A stretch of 5,441 nt of DNA from Chloroflexota bacterium (GTDB taxonomy: Bacteria; Chloroflexota; Anaerolineae; Anaerolineales; VGOW01). Shown piece after piece: positions 1 to 5,240 of this stretch. The stretch is taken from contig JACRLA010000253.1 of NCBI GenBank assembly GCA_016215145.1, positions 1-5,441 of the forward strand. Reading direction: 5' to 3'. How positions within the stretch are numbered: position 1 is the first letter of the stretch; each line of letters opens with the position of its first letter. The notes under the pieces were generated by a model. That model saw only the letters and a program-made list of their open reading frames with translations, was not told the origin of the DNA and did no database searches. The translations under genes and the position numbers were made by a program.

Positions 1-1005
1 AGCGCGGACGTGCATCCCGAATTGACCGTTGAACGATTTGACTCGCCCGATAGATTTCTTGGGCGTGACGAAACCGTAAAGCGGTGGCTCGTCATCATCA
101 CCTTCATCCACAATGTCAACCAACGGCGCGGGCAGAAATTCTTTTAATTTTTCTGAGACACCCACGGGACCACTGCCGGGTCCGCCGCCGCCGTGCGGTG
201 TGGAAAAAGTTTTGTGCAAGTTATAGTGCATCACATCAAAACCTAAATCGCCCGGACGCGCCACGCCCACCATCGCGTTCATGTTCGCCCCGTCGCCATA
301 CACCAAGCCGCCGCAGTCATGCACCAACTTTGTCACTTCCTCAATGTGTTCTTCAAACAAACCCAACGTGTTCGGGTTGGTGATCATAATGCCGACCACA
401 TCGGGACCGCAGGCTTTGCGTAATGCTTCAAGATCAACATTGCCGCGATCATCCGAAGGAAGCTCGACCACATCCAAGCCGGCCATTGAACACGTTGCCG
501 GGTTTGTGCCGTGCGCCGAGTTGGGAATTAAAACTTTTCTGCGGGCGATGTCGCCGCGATCCAAATGATAAGCGCGCATCATCAGCACGCCGGTGAATTC
601 GCCGTGCGCCCCCGCCGCAGGTTGCAGCGTCACTGCGGCGAAGCCGCCGATCTCCTTCAACCATTCTTGCAATTGATACATCAGCGCCAAGTTGCCCTGC
701 ACGGTCGTGGCATCTTGCAAAGGATGTGAAAAAGCAAAACCGGCGAAGCGCGCCGTCTCTTCGTTGAGACGCGGGTTGTATTTCATGGTGCATGATCCGA
801 GCGGATAAAAATTCGCGTCAATCGAAAAGTTCATATTCGAGAGATGGGTGAAGTGGCGCATCACGTCGAGCTGCGACACTTCGGGCAGGTCAAGCGAATC
901 ACGCACCAGACCTTTGGGCAATTCTGTTGCTGGCACATCGGCGTTAGGCATAGACACGCCGACGCGCCCGGGAGCAGAGAGTTCGTAGATTAAGGGTTCA
1001 GTCAT
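1..1005 (-). CDS. gcvPB: Glycine dehydrogenase (decarboxylating) subunit 2, C-terminal end missing
   Basis: This is the PLP-bearing half of the split P-protein. With GcvPA it decarboxylates glycine and passes the aminomethyl group to the lipoyl arm of GcvH, in the cytoplasm. The 335 codons in the window read without a stop. The N-terminus LIYELSAPGRVGVSMP (about 5-20) and the motif YPLGSCTMKYNP (67-78) are typical of the family. The segment HYNLHKTFSTPHGGGGPGSG (260-279) contains the expected PLP Schiff-base lysine, Lys265. KSIGRVKSF (317-325) is also a family motif. From memory the family is near 480 residues, so roughly 140-150 are cut off at the left edge. The ATG at 1005 fits the usual family N-terminus, but no Shine-Dalgarno sequence precedes it; the upstream bases belong to a heptamer palindrome. 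It follows gcvPA after 63 bases and is presumably cotranscribed with it. Confidence 0.96.
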   Translation of the reverse strand, partial: MTEPLIYELSAPGRVGVSMPNADVPATELPKGLVRDSLDLPEVSQLDVMRHFTHLSNMNFSIDANFYPLGSCTMKYNPRLNEETARFAGFAFSHPLQDATTVQGNLALMYQLQEWLKEIGGFAAVTLQPAAGAHGEFTGVLMMRAYHLDRGDIARRKVLIPNSAHGTNPATCSMAGLDVVELPSDDRGNVDLEALRKACGPDVVGIMITNPNTLGLFEEHIEEVTKLVHDCGGLVYGDGANMNAMVGVARPGDLGFDVMHYNLHKTFSTPHGGGGPGSGPVGVSEKLKEFLPAPLVDIVDEGDDDEPPLYGFVTPKKSIGRVKSFNGQFGMHVRA

Positions 1006-1012
1006 AATAGGA

Positions 1013-1072
1013 ATGAAAAATGCAAAATGGCAAATGACAAAAATTTGTCATTGATCATTTGTCATTTGTCAT
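1013..1072. repeat. Heptamer-phased palindrome between gcvPA and gcvPB
   Basis: Two 29-base arms (1013-1041 and 1044-1072) flank a 2-base loop. Read on the plus strand, the left arm runs in 7-base steps ATGAAAA, ATGCAAA, ATGGCAA, ATGACAA. The right arm is the same kind of unit inverted: TTTGTCA, TTGATCA, TTTGTCA, TTTGTCA. By hand alignment the arms match at 23 of 29 positions, and the innermost 9 pairs are perfect. The right arm includes the gcvPA stop codon (1069-1071). There is no run of T after it in the gcv direction beyond short T stretches inside the arm, so it is not a standard terminator. Its similarity to heptamer repeats (STRR type) of filamentous cyanobacteria is an analogy from memory. 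Confidence 0.8.
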
Positions 1073-2412
1073 TGAGATATTTCTTCCAGCGCGTTCACCA
1101 GTTCTTCAATATCTTCGCGGCTGTTCATTTCGGTGACGCAGATCAGCATGTGATCTTTGAGATGCGGATACTCTTTGCCAAGATCGTAACCGCCGATGAT
1201 GCCGCAATCGTCAAACAGTTTGGCGTTGATCTCTTCGACGCTACGCGGACACTTGACGGTAAATTCATGGAAAAAAGTTTGGGAGCGGTTGACGGCATAC
1301 CCGTCGATCTGATCGATCTGATCGGCAGCATAGTGCGCGCGTTGATAACATAATTCCGCCACACGCCTCAATCCATTTTTGCCAAGCGTCGCCAGATAAA
1401 TTGTCGCCGCCACTGCCATCAATCCTTGATTGGTGCAGATGTTGGACGTGGCTTTCTCGCGGCGGATGTGTTGCTCGCGCGTCGCCAGAGTCAGCACGTA
1501 ACCTTTTTTTCCGTTTGCGTCTACCGTCTCGCCGACGAGTCGCCCCGCCATTTTGCGGACGTATTCTTTTTTCGTGGCGAAGAATCCAAGATAAGGTCCG
1601 CCGAATGAAAGCGGAATGCCGAGCGGCTGCCCCTCACCCACGACGATGTCCGCGCCGAATGCGGCGGGCGGCGTGAGCAAACCCAACGCAACGGGATTGG
1701 TGACGACGCAGAACAACGCGCCCGCTTCGTGAACTTTTTGGGCGATGGCTTTGAGGTCTTCAATGTTGCCGAAGAAGTCGGGATATTGGGCGACGAAGAG
1801 TGAGGTGTTGTTGTCAAGTAAGGGCAACAAATCTTTGAGTGATCGATCCAAGTGATCGTCGCCGACGATGTTGATGCCCATGCCCTGCGTATACGTGCGG
1901 GCGACGGCGCGATAGTGCGGATGCACGGCAGGCGAGACGATCACTTTTGTTCGTTTCTCTTTAAAGTGATTGAACGCCATGATCAACGCTTCGGCGAGTG
2001 AGGTCGCGCCATCGTAGTGGCTGGCGTTTGCTACATCCATGCCGGTCAAGGCGCAGATCATAGATTGATATTCGTAGATGACTTGCAGTGTGCCTTGTGA
2101 GGCTTCGGGCTGATACGGCGTGTAGGCGGTGAGAAATTCGCCGCGCAATAAAAGTTGACTAATGAGTGGCGGCGAAAAATGAAGATACGCGCCCGCGCCC
2201 AAGAACGAGATGTAGTGACTCGCATCGGCATTCGCTTCGGCAAGGTCGTGCAGTTCGCGCCACGTTTCGGGTTCAGAGAGGGGTCCGGGTAGATCGAGTT
2301 CGGGGAAGCGATGCTTGGCAGGCACGTCGGCGAAGAGTTCGGCAACACTCTTAACGCCGATGGTCTTCAACATCGCTTCGCGGTCAGGGTCGGTGTGAGG
2401 GACGTAACTCAT
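1069..2412 (-). CDS. gcvPA: Glycine dehydrogenase (decarboxylating) subunit 1
   Basis: This is the alpha subunit of the two-subunit P-protein. It pairs with GcvPB, shares the fold, and does not itself carry the PLP lysine. The protein is 447 residues, the usual full length. Family motifs are intact: FLGAGAYLHF (70-79), GEFLTAYTPYQPE (91-103), GEGQPLGIPLSFGGPYLG (259-276) and TREQHIRREKATSNICTNQ (311-329). The ATG at 2412 gives the expected N-terminus (MSYVPHTDPDREAML), but the bases before it show no clear Shine-Dalgarno sequence; a 21-bp hairpin ends 13 bases upstream. The TGA stop lies inside a heptamer repeat, so the last residues may have been set by that repeat. It sits between gcvH (78 bases upstream) and gcvPB (63 bases downstream) on the same strand, under control of the glycine riboswitch. 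Confidence 0.97.
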   Translation of the reverse strand: MSYVPHTDPDREAMLKTIGVKSVAELFADVPAKHRFPELDLPGPLSEPETWRELHDLAEANADASHYISFLGAGAYLHFSPPLISQLLLRGEFLTAYTPYQPEASQGTLQVIYEYQSMICALTGMDVANASHYDGATSLAEALIMAFNHFKEKRTKVIVSPAVHPHYRAVARTYTQGMGINIVGDDHLDRSLKDLLPLLDNNTSLFVAQYPDFFGNIEDLKAIAQKVHEAGALFCVVTNPVALGLLTPPAAFGADIVVGEGQPLGIPLSFGGPYLGFFATKKEYVRKMAGRLVGETVDANGKKGYVLTLATREQHIRREKATSNICTNQGLMAVAATIYLATLGKNGLRRVAELCYQRAHYAADQIDQIDGYAVNRSQTFFHEFTVKCPRSVEEINAKLFDDCGIIGGYDLGKEYPHLKDHMLICVTEMNSREDIEELVNALEEISQ

Positions 2413-2425
2413 AGTATGAGTAAAG

Positions 2426-2488
2426 AGTAATTAGTAATTAGTAATTGACGATCTGGCATCACATCATAATTACTAATTACCAATTACT
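2426..2488. repeat. 21-21-21 palindrome of AGTAATT heptamers between gcvH and gcvPA
   Basis: The left arm (2426-2446) is exactly three copies of AGTAATT. The right arm (2468-2488) is its inverse with a single difference, and the loop (2447-2467) is also 21 bases. In the sense mRNA of the gcv operon the one difference becomes a G-U pair, so all 21 positions can pair. In RNA of the other strand it would be an A-C mismatch. The hairpin begins 3 bases after the gcvH stop and ends 13 bases before the gcvPA start. No T-tract follows, so an RNA-stability or translation effect is more plausible than termination; this is inference. Confidence 0.85.
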
Positions 2489-2491
2489 TTC

Positions 2492-2884
2492 CTAGTGCGC
2501 TCTTTCCGCGCAATACTTCTCGTAGGCGGCGGCATCCATCAAGCCGCTGAGTTCGGAAGCGTTGGCAATTTTAAATTTGATCATCCACGCTTTGCCGTAC
2601 GGGTCTTGGTTCACAAGTTCGGGTGTGTCGCTCAACGATTCGTTGATCTCGGTGATCTCGCCGCCGATGGGCATATACACATCGCTCGCCGCTTTCACCG
2701 ACTCTACAGAAGCGAACGTTTCGCCCTGCTTCAACGTCGCGCCGACGCTCGGCAGTTCGACGAAAACAATATCGGATAGCTGCTCTTGGGCGTAAAAGGT
2801 TAAACCGGCAGTGGCGGCGTCACCGTTCACTTTCACCCATTCGTCGTTCTTGGTGTATTTCAGATCAGTTGGATAGTTGCTCAT
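2492..2884 (-). CDS. gcvH: Glycine cleavage system H protein (lipoyl carrier)
   Basis: GcvH carries the aminomethyl group on a lipoylated lysine between the P-, T- and L-proteins. The 130-residue product is the normal family length. The lipoyl site lies in ETFASVESVKAASDVYMPIG (55-74) with the modifiable lysine at Lys64. The N-terminus YPTDLKYTKNDEWVKV and the later GEITEINESL and DPYGKAWMIKFK segments are typical. The start at 2884 is preceded by AGGAG seven bases upstream, and the family N-terminus begins there. The frame stays open further upstream, but that stretch only translates an octamer repeat and leader RNA. It is the first gene after the glycine riboswitch and terminator and lies upstream of gcvPA and gcvPB in one operon. 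Many bacteria place gcvT before it; here it is absent. Confidence 0.97.
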   Translation of the reverse strand: MSNYPTDLKYTKNDEWVKVNGDAATAGLTFYAQEQLSDIVFVELPSVGATLKQGETFASVESVKAASDVYMPIGGEITEINESLSDTPELVNQDPYGKAWMIKFKIANASELSGLMDAAAYEKYCAERAH

Positions 2885-2891
2885 GGTGGGT

Positions 2892-2896
2892 CTCCT
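2892..2896 (-). promoter_or_regulatory. Shine-Dalgarno site of gcvH
   Basis: AGGAG on the minus strand stands seven bases before the ATG at 2884. It fixes the gcvH start and excludes the 56-residue upstream extension. It also shows that this organism uses Shine-Dalgarno initiation, in contrast to gcvPA, gcvPB and the racemase gene. Confidence 0.85.
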
Positions 2897-2914
2897 AATT
2901 TTTTTTAGATTCAA

Positions 2915-2986
2915 CACGAAGGCACGAAGGCGCAAAGGCGCAAAAGACTTTAATTCTTTGTGGCTTCGAGTCTTAGTGACTTGGTG
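2915..2986. repeat. Octamer-phased palindrome between the terminator and gcvH
   Basis: Four 8-base units on the plus strand (CACGAAGG, CACGAAGG, CGCAAAGG, CGCAAAAG; 2915-2946) are followed by an 8-base spacer. Four inverted units follow (2955-2986), which read CACCAAGT, CACTAAGA, CTCGAAGC, CACAAAGA on the other strand from the outside in. A consensus is CRCNAAGN. The arms agree at about 22 of 32 positions, so it is a degenerate palindrome. I recognise this CACGAAGG/CGCAAAGG type as an intergenic repeat that recurs in several environmental phyla and often appears in mispredicted protein N-termini (…FAPLRLRAF…). It lies in the gcv 5' untranslated region, downstream of the terminator. Confidence 0.8.
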
Positions 2987-2996
2987 TTTAACTTGT

Positions 2997-3043
2997 AAAA
3001 GAATCAAAAAGGGACGCAAACGGCACAAAGCAATTTGCGTCCC
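2997..3043 (-). terminator. Riboswitch-controlled intrinsic terminator
   Basis: On the minus strand GGGACGCAAA (3043-3034) pairs perfectly with TTTGCGTCCC (3020-3011) across a 13-base loop, and TTTTTGATTCTTTT follows at once (3010-2997). The T-tract is only on the gcv side, so it acts on transcription towards gcvH. Its first four bases, GGGA, are also the 3' end of the closing stem of the second glycine aptamer. This explains how glycine binding could block it. About 112 bases separate it from the gcvH start. Confidence 0.88.
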
Positions 3044-3219
3044 TCTGTTCATTGACCTGAGAGATTCGCCTCACTTGCGTGAGGGTTGCCCCATCGGTGT
3101 CGGGATGACTTTCCAGAGGAATCGGCGGCAAGGTTCTTTTGCCTGAGAGTTTCGATCAACTCTTGCAAAGTTGATCTTGCACCTTCGGCGTTCTCTAAAA
3201 GAGAATCTCTCCCTCGTCG
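3040..3219 (-). ncRNA. Tandem glycine riboswitch
   Basis: Two glycine aptamers lie head to tail upstream of gcvH. Aptamer I (about 3219-3126) shows GGGAGAGA, a hairpin with arms TTCTC and GAGAA, the core GCCGAAGG (3189-3182), an 8-bp stem GATCAACT/AGTTGATC, and ACTCTCAGGC (3150-3141). Its closing stem CGACGAGG/CCTTGCCG has one A-C mismatch and one G-U pair. After a 4-base linker, aptamer II (3121-3040) shows CACCGATGGGGCAAC (3099-3085), CCTCAC/GTGAGG capped by a GCAA tetraloop, and ATCTCTCAGGTCAATGAACA. Its closing stem is TTCCTCTG with CAGAGGGA. These conserved blocks match the glycine riboswitch family (Rfam RF00504) from memory. The GGGA of that stem is shared with the terminator, which fits a switch that turns the operon on when glycine is plentiful. 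A leader-linker kink-turn was not resolved. Confidence 0.95.
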
Positions 3220-3238
3220 TCGTTAAGTTGTGGGCGAG

Positions 3239-3267
3239 ATTGTATAACTCGGAGATAGATGAGTCAA
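3239..3267 (-). promoter_or_regulatory. Sigma70-type promoter of the gcv operon
   Basis: On the minus strand TTGACT (3267-3262) and TACAAT (3244-3239) are separated by exactly 17 bases. A start of transcription near 3232 would leave about a dozen bases before the first aptamer stem, the expected arrangement for a riboswitch leader. Confidence 0.8.
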
Positions 3268-3291
3268 GGATTGGAAATAAGAAAGTGATGA

Positions 3292-3321
3292 ATGGCAGAG
3301 GCGAGAGAATGAAAGTATACT
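3292..3321 (+). promoter_or_regulatory. Possible promoter of the 112-residue protein and peptidase pair
   Basis: TATACT (3316-3321) is a good -10 box with ATGGCA (3292-3297, four of six matches to TTGACA) 18 bases upstream. A start near 3328 would give a very short leader containing the Shine-Dalgarno site. The -35 part is weak. It diverges from the gcv promoter within about 25 bases, so the two may influence each other. Confidence 0.45.
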
Positions 3322-3330
3322 TAAAGCAAC

Positions 3331-3338
3331 GAGGTGAT
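3331..3338 (+). promoter_or_regulatory. Shine-Dalgarno site of the 112-residue gene
   Basis: GAGGTGAT stands just before the ATG at 3341, with six bases between GAGG and the start codon. It supports this start and supports the reading frame as a real gene. Confidence 0.8.
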
Positions 3339-3340
3339 AT

Positions 3341-3679
3341 ATGAGCATAATCACTGCCGAGAAAGTTACAGCCGACTCTGCGCGCAAGACGGGTTCACAC
3401 TTTGCTGCCGATCACTTTGGCGATCAAATTGGTGTAGGGATGCCTTGGCGAGTTGTTTCATCTTTGCGATCTGCTTGGGTCGTGCCATTGGTGTTAACGT
3501 CACCCGGCTATGGTGTTGTAGGAATTGTGGGCGTTGTGATTGTGGATGAAGAACTGGGCAACATCAGTGCCTGGACAGCCGTTGAAGAAGTAAACTCCAA
3601 TGCCGATCAATTGATCAAAGATCGCAAAGATGATCTGAATATCGCATTTAAGCGGGCAGTTGCCCAAGCCACTTTGTGA
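3341..3679 (+). CDS. Unrecognised 112-residue protein coupled to a C39-like peptidase
   Basis: I do not recognise this protein. It has no signal peptide. The middle third is hydrophobic and looks like beta strands rather than a membrane helix, because it is broken by glycine and proline. The most distinctive part is WVVPLVLTSPGYG (46-58) followed by VGIVGVVIVDEELGNISAW (60-78), which resembles a small beta sheet with a VD-x-x-x-G turn. The end (about 80-110) is charged and probably helical (EEVNSNADQLIKDRKDDLN). The start has a strong Shine-Dalgarno sequence. The stop overlaps the next gene's start (GTGA, 3676-3679), so the two are probably translated together. A role as partner, inhibitor or substrate of the downstream peptidase is inference only. 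Its codon use is not obviously different from its neighbours. Confidence 0.82.
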   Translation: MSIITAEKVTADSARKTGSHFAADHFGDQIGVGMPWRVVSSLRSAWVVPLVLTSPGYGVVGIVGVVIVDEELGNISAWTAVEEVNSNADQLIKDRKDDLNIAFKRAVAQATL

Positions 3680-4113
3680 GCCTCACATTTCTTCCTCAAG
3701 AGACTCGTTGTTCCTGCACCGTCGCCTGCCTGCGAATGGTGATGGCGCATTTCGACATCTCGATAGAAGAGTCTGAACTGCGTGAGTGTTGTAAAACAAC
3801 CGAGCAAGGCACTCTCGCCAGAGAAGCCGTGAAATGCGCTCAACAACATGGATTAAATGCGAAAGAAATGCGCGATGTGAGTTGGGACGATGCAAAAGAA
3901 ATACTGGCTCATCAAACAACTTACCCAATTGCTCTGATCAATTTATTTCCTATCAAAGCGTTATGGGTAATGCACGCAGTGGTCATTGAATCTATTGATG
4001 ATGATCTGATCGCTTATCTCGATCCAATTTACGGAAAACAATCGGTCAACATCATTTCATTTGGTCAAGCATGGGAAATGAACGGGCGCCGAGCGATTGT
4101 CATCACGCGATAA
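3676..4113 (+). CDS. Stand-alone C39-like (papain-fold) cysteine peptidase
   Basis: The 145-residue protein matches the C39 peptidase pattern. Gln8 is the oxyanion-hole residue. Cys14, in CSCTVACLRMV (12-22), aligns with the C39 block C-G-x-A-C-L, although the glycine is Thr15 here. His100 is in WVMHAVVIESIDDD, and Asp116 is in YLDPIYG. FGQAWEMNGRRAIVI (129-143) fits the family's last strands. Classic C39 domains cleave double-glycine leader peptides at the N-terminus of ABC exporters. This one has no membrane part, no ATPase and no signal peptide, so it probably works in the cytoplasm on an unknown target. The GTG start is chosen because the next methionine in frame (Met21) would lose Gln8 and Cys14. 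No Shine-Dalgarno sequence is visible, and the GTGA overlap with the preceding gene suggests translational coupling. Its stop abuts the stop of the convergent racemase gene. Confidence 0.85.
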   Translation: MSLTFLPQETRCSCTVACLRMVMAHFDISIEESELRECCKTTEQGTLAREAVKCAQQHGLNAKEMRDVSWDDAKEILAHQTTYPIALINLFPIKALWVMHAVVIESIDDDLIAYLDPIYGKQSVNIISFGQAWEMNGRRAIVITR

Positions 4114-5205
4114 TCACACATACACCCTAGGCACCCTCGCCATGATGCCACTTGTCACATCGTAGTTGATCGTCCCCCACCGATTCGCAACATCGTCCGC
4201 CGTGATCGTCGCCTCACCTTGTTTGCCGATCAACACAACTTCGTCGCCCATCTTCACATTGAGATCGCTGACGTTTGCCATGATCTGATCCATGCACACC
4301 CGCCCTACCACCGGAACGATCTTACCGCCGACGATGACGCGCGCAACATTTTTTGGAAAACGGCGGAAGCCATCGGCGTAACCCACGGGGATAGCGGCGA
4401 TCTGCTCAATACCTTTGGTCACATATTCACCGCCGTAGCTCACCGCCGTATTCGCCGAAAAAGTTTTCACTTGTGAGATCGTTGACTTCCATTCAAGCGC
4501 AGGTTTGAAATCATTCGGCGCGGGAACATCGTCAGATGGATTCATTCCGTAGATCGTGATGCCACATCGCACTAAATCGAATCGCGCTTCGGGCATGACG
4601 AGCGCGGCAGCCGAGTTCGCGCTGTGAACCCAACGCGGCTTTTCAATTGTGTTCAAAACAGAATTGAATCGCGCCAGTTGTTCGTAAGCAAAACTTCTAT
4701 CGGCGCAGTCGGATGTGGAGTAATGGGTGAAGATACCTTCGAGATCAACGCCATTAAGTTTGCGGATGGATTGGATCAACTGCGGCGCGTGATCGGGCGT
4801 CACGCCGAGTCGACTCATGCCTGTATCCACTTTAAGGTGAAGCCGACTCTTCCGCTTGAGCGTTTGCGCCACTTCAGCATAATGCCGCGCCAGATCAAGA
4901 TCGTAAACGGCAAGCGAGAGATCGTTTTCGATACATTCGCGCGCCAGATCGGACGGCGTATATCCGAGAACTAAAATGTTAGCGGTGATGCCCGCCTGTC
5001 GCAGTTCAACCGCCTCACCGGCGAAGGCAACGCCGAACCAAGTGACCCCGACATCGGCGGCGGCGCGGGCAACGGCGGCGGCACCGTGTCCATAGCCATT
5101 CGCCTTCACCACTGCCATGATCGACACATCGGCAATCTGGCGCAGCCTCTTTAAATTAAATTGAATGTGATCCAAATGAATGAGCGTGTAGGTGGGTCGG
5201 TTCAT
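4114..5205 (-). CDS. alr: Alanine racemase
   Basis: This PLP enzyme interconverts L- and D-alanine in the cytoplasm and supplies D-alanine for peptidoglycan. The 363-residue length is normal. The PLP lysine is Lys34 in AVVKANGYGHG (31-41). The opposite catalytic base is Tyr257 in VSYGGEY (255-261). Other family blocks are KVDTGMSRLG (125-134), LVRCGITIYGMNP (211-223), IPVGYADGF (272-280), GRVCMDQIM (301-309) and NYDVTSGIMARVPR (347-360). The ATG at 5205 gives the usual N-terminus (RPTYTLIHLDHIQFNL). No Shine-Dalgarno sequence precedes it; instead TATAAT stands six bases upstream, suggesting a leaderless mRNA. It diverges from the permease gene across 35 bases and converges on the peptidase gene with no spacer. 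Confidence 0.97.
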   Translation of the reverse strand: MNRPTYTLIHLDHIQFNLKRLRQIADVSIMAVVKANGYGHGAAAVARAAADVGVTWFGVAFAGEAVELRQAGITANILVLGYTPSDLARECIENDLSLAVYDLDLARHYAEVAQTLKRKSRLHLKVDTGMSRLGVTPDHAPQLIQSIRKLNGVDLEGIFTHYSTSDCADRSFAYEQLARFNSVLNTIEKPRWVHSANSAAALVMPEARFDLVRCGITIYGMNPSDDVPAPNDFKPALEWKSTISQVKTFSANTAVSYGGEYVTKGIEQIAAIPVGYADGFRRFPKNVARVIVGGKIVPVVGRVCMDQIMANVSDLNVKMGDEVVLIGKQGEATITADDVANRWGTINYDVTSGIMARVPRVYV

Positions 5206-5211
5206 GCGATC

Positions 5212-5217
5212 ATTATA
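5212..5217 (-). promoter_or_regulatory. -10 box of alr, leaderless arrangement
   Basis: TATAAT on the minus strand ends at 5212 and the alr ATG begins at 5205, leaving six bases. Transcription would be expected to start at or next to the A of the ATG. No convincing -35 hexamer is seen at the usual distance, which would lie at about 5235-5240. Confidence 0.6.
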
Positions 5218-5227
5218 AAAGATTCTG

Positions 5228-5233
5228 TATAAT
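5228..5233 (+). promoter_or_regulatory. -10 box of the permease gene, leaderless arrangement
   Basis: TATAAT on the plus strand is followed by seven bases and then the ATG at 5241, with no Shine-Dalgarno sequence between. With the minus-strand box it forms an inverted pair, ATTATA-N10-TATAAT. A -35 element is not evident. Confidence 0.6.
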
Positions 5234-5240
5234 CAAAACT

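Noticed and set aside
1027..1353. Plus-strand reading frame of 108 codons
   Set aside because: It is antisense to gcvPA, and its first residues (MANDKNLSLIICHLSL) are only a translation of the heptamer palindrome.
2426..2488. Intrinsic terminator between gcvH and gcvPA
   Set aside because: The stem is long but A/T-rich and is not followed by a T-tract on either strand; termination here would also cut off the P-protein genes.
1013..2986. CRISPR array
   Set aside because: The repeat units are 7-8 bases, contiguous and inverted, with no spacers of CRISPR size and no cas genes.
2885..3052. N-terminal extension of GcvH by 56 residues
   Set aside because: The extension translates an octamer repeat and the terminator/aptamer end, while AGGAG and the normal family N-terminus mark the start at 2884.
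3334..3549. Alternative plus-strand frame starting with GTG at 3334
   Set aside because: It starts inside the Shine-Dalgarno site, and its cysteine-rich product is an out-of-frame shadow of the 112-residue gene.
3676..4113. Bacteriocin ABC exporter with C39 peptidase
   Set aside because: Only the peptidase domain is present. The gene ends after 145 codons, with no membrane or ATPase domain, and no double-glycine precursor peptide was seen nearby.
4219..4974. Plus-strand reading frames inside alr
   Set aside because: They lie opposite a complete alanine racemase with intact catalytic residues and show no family features of their own.
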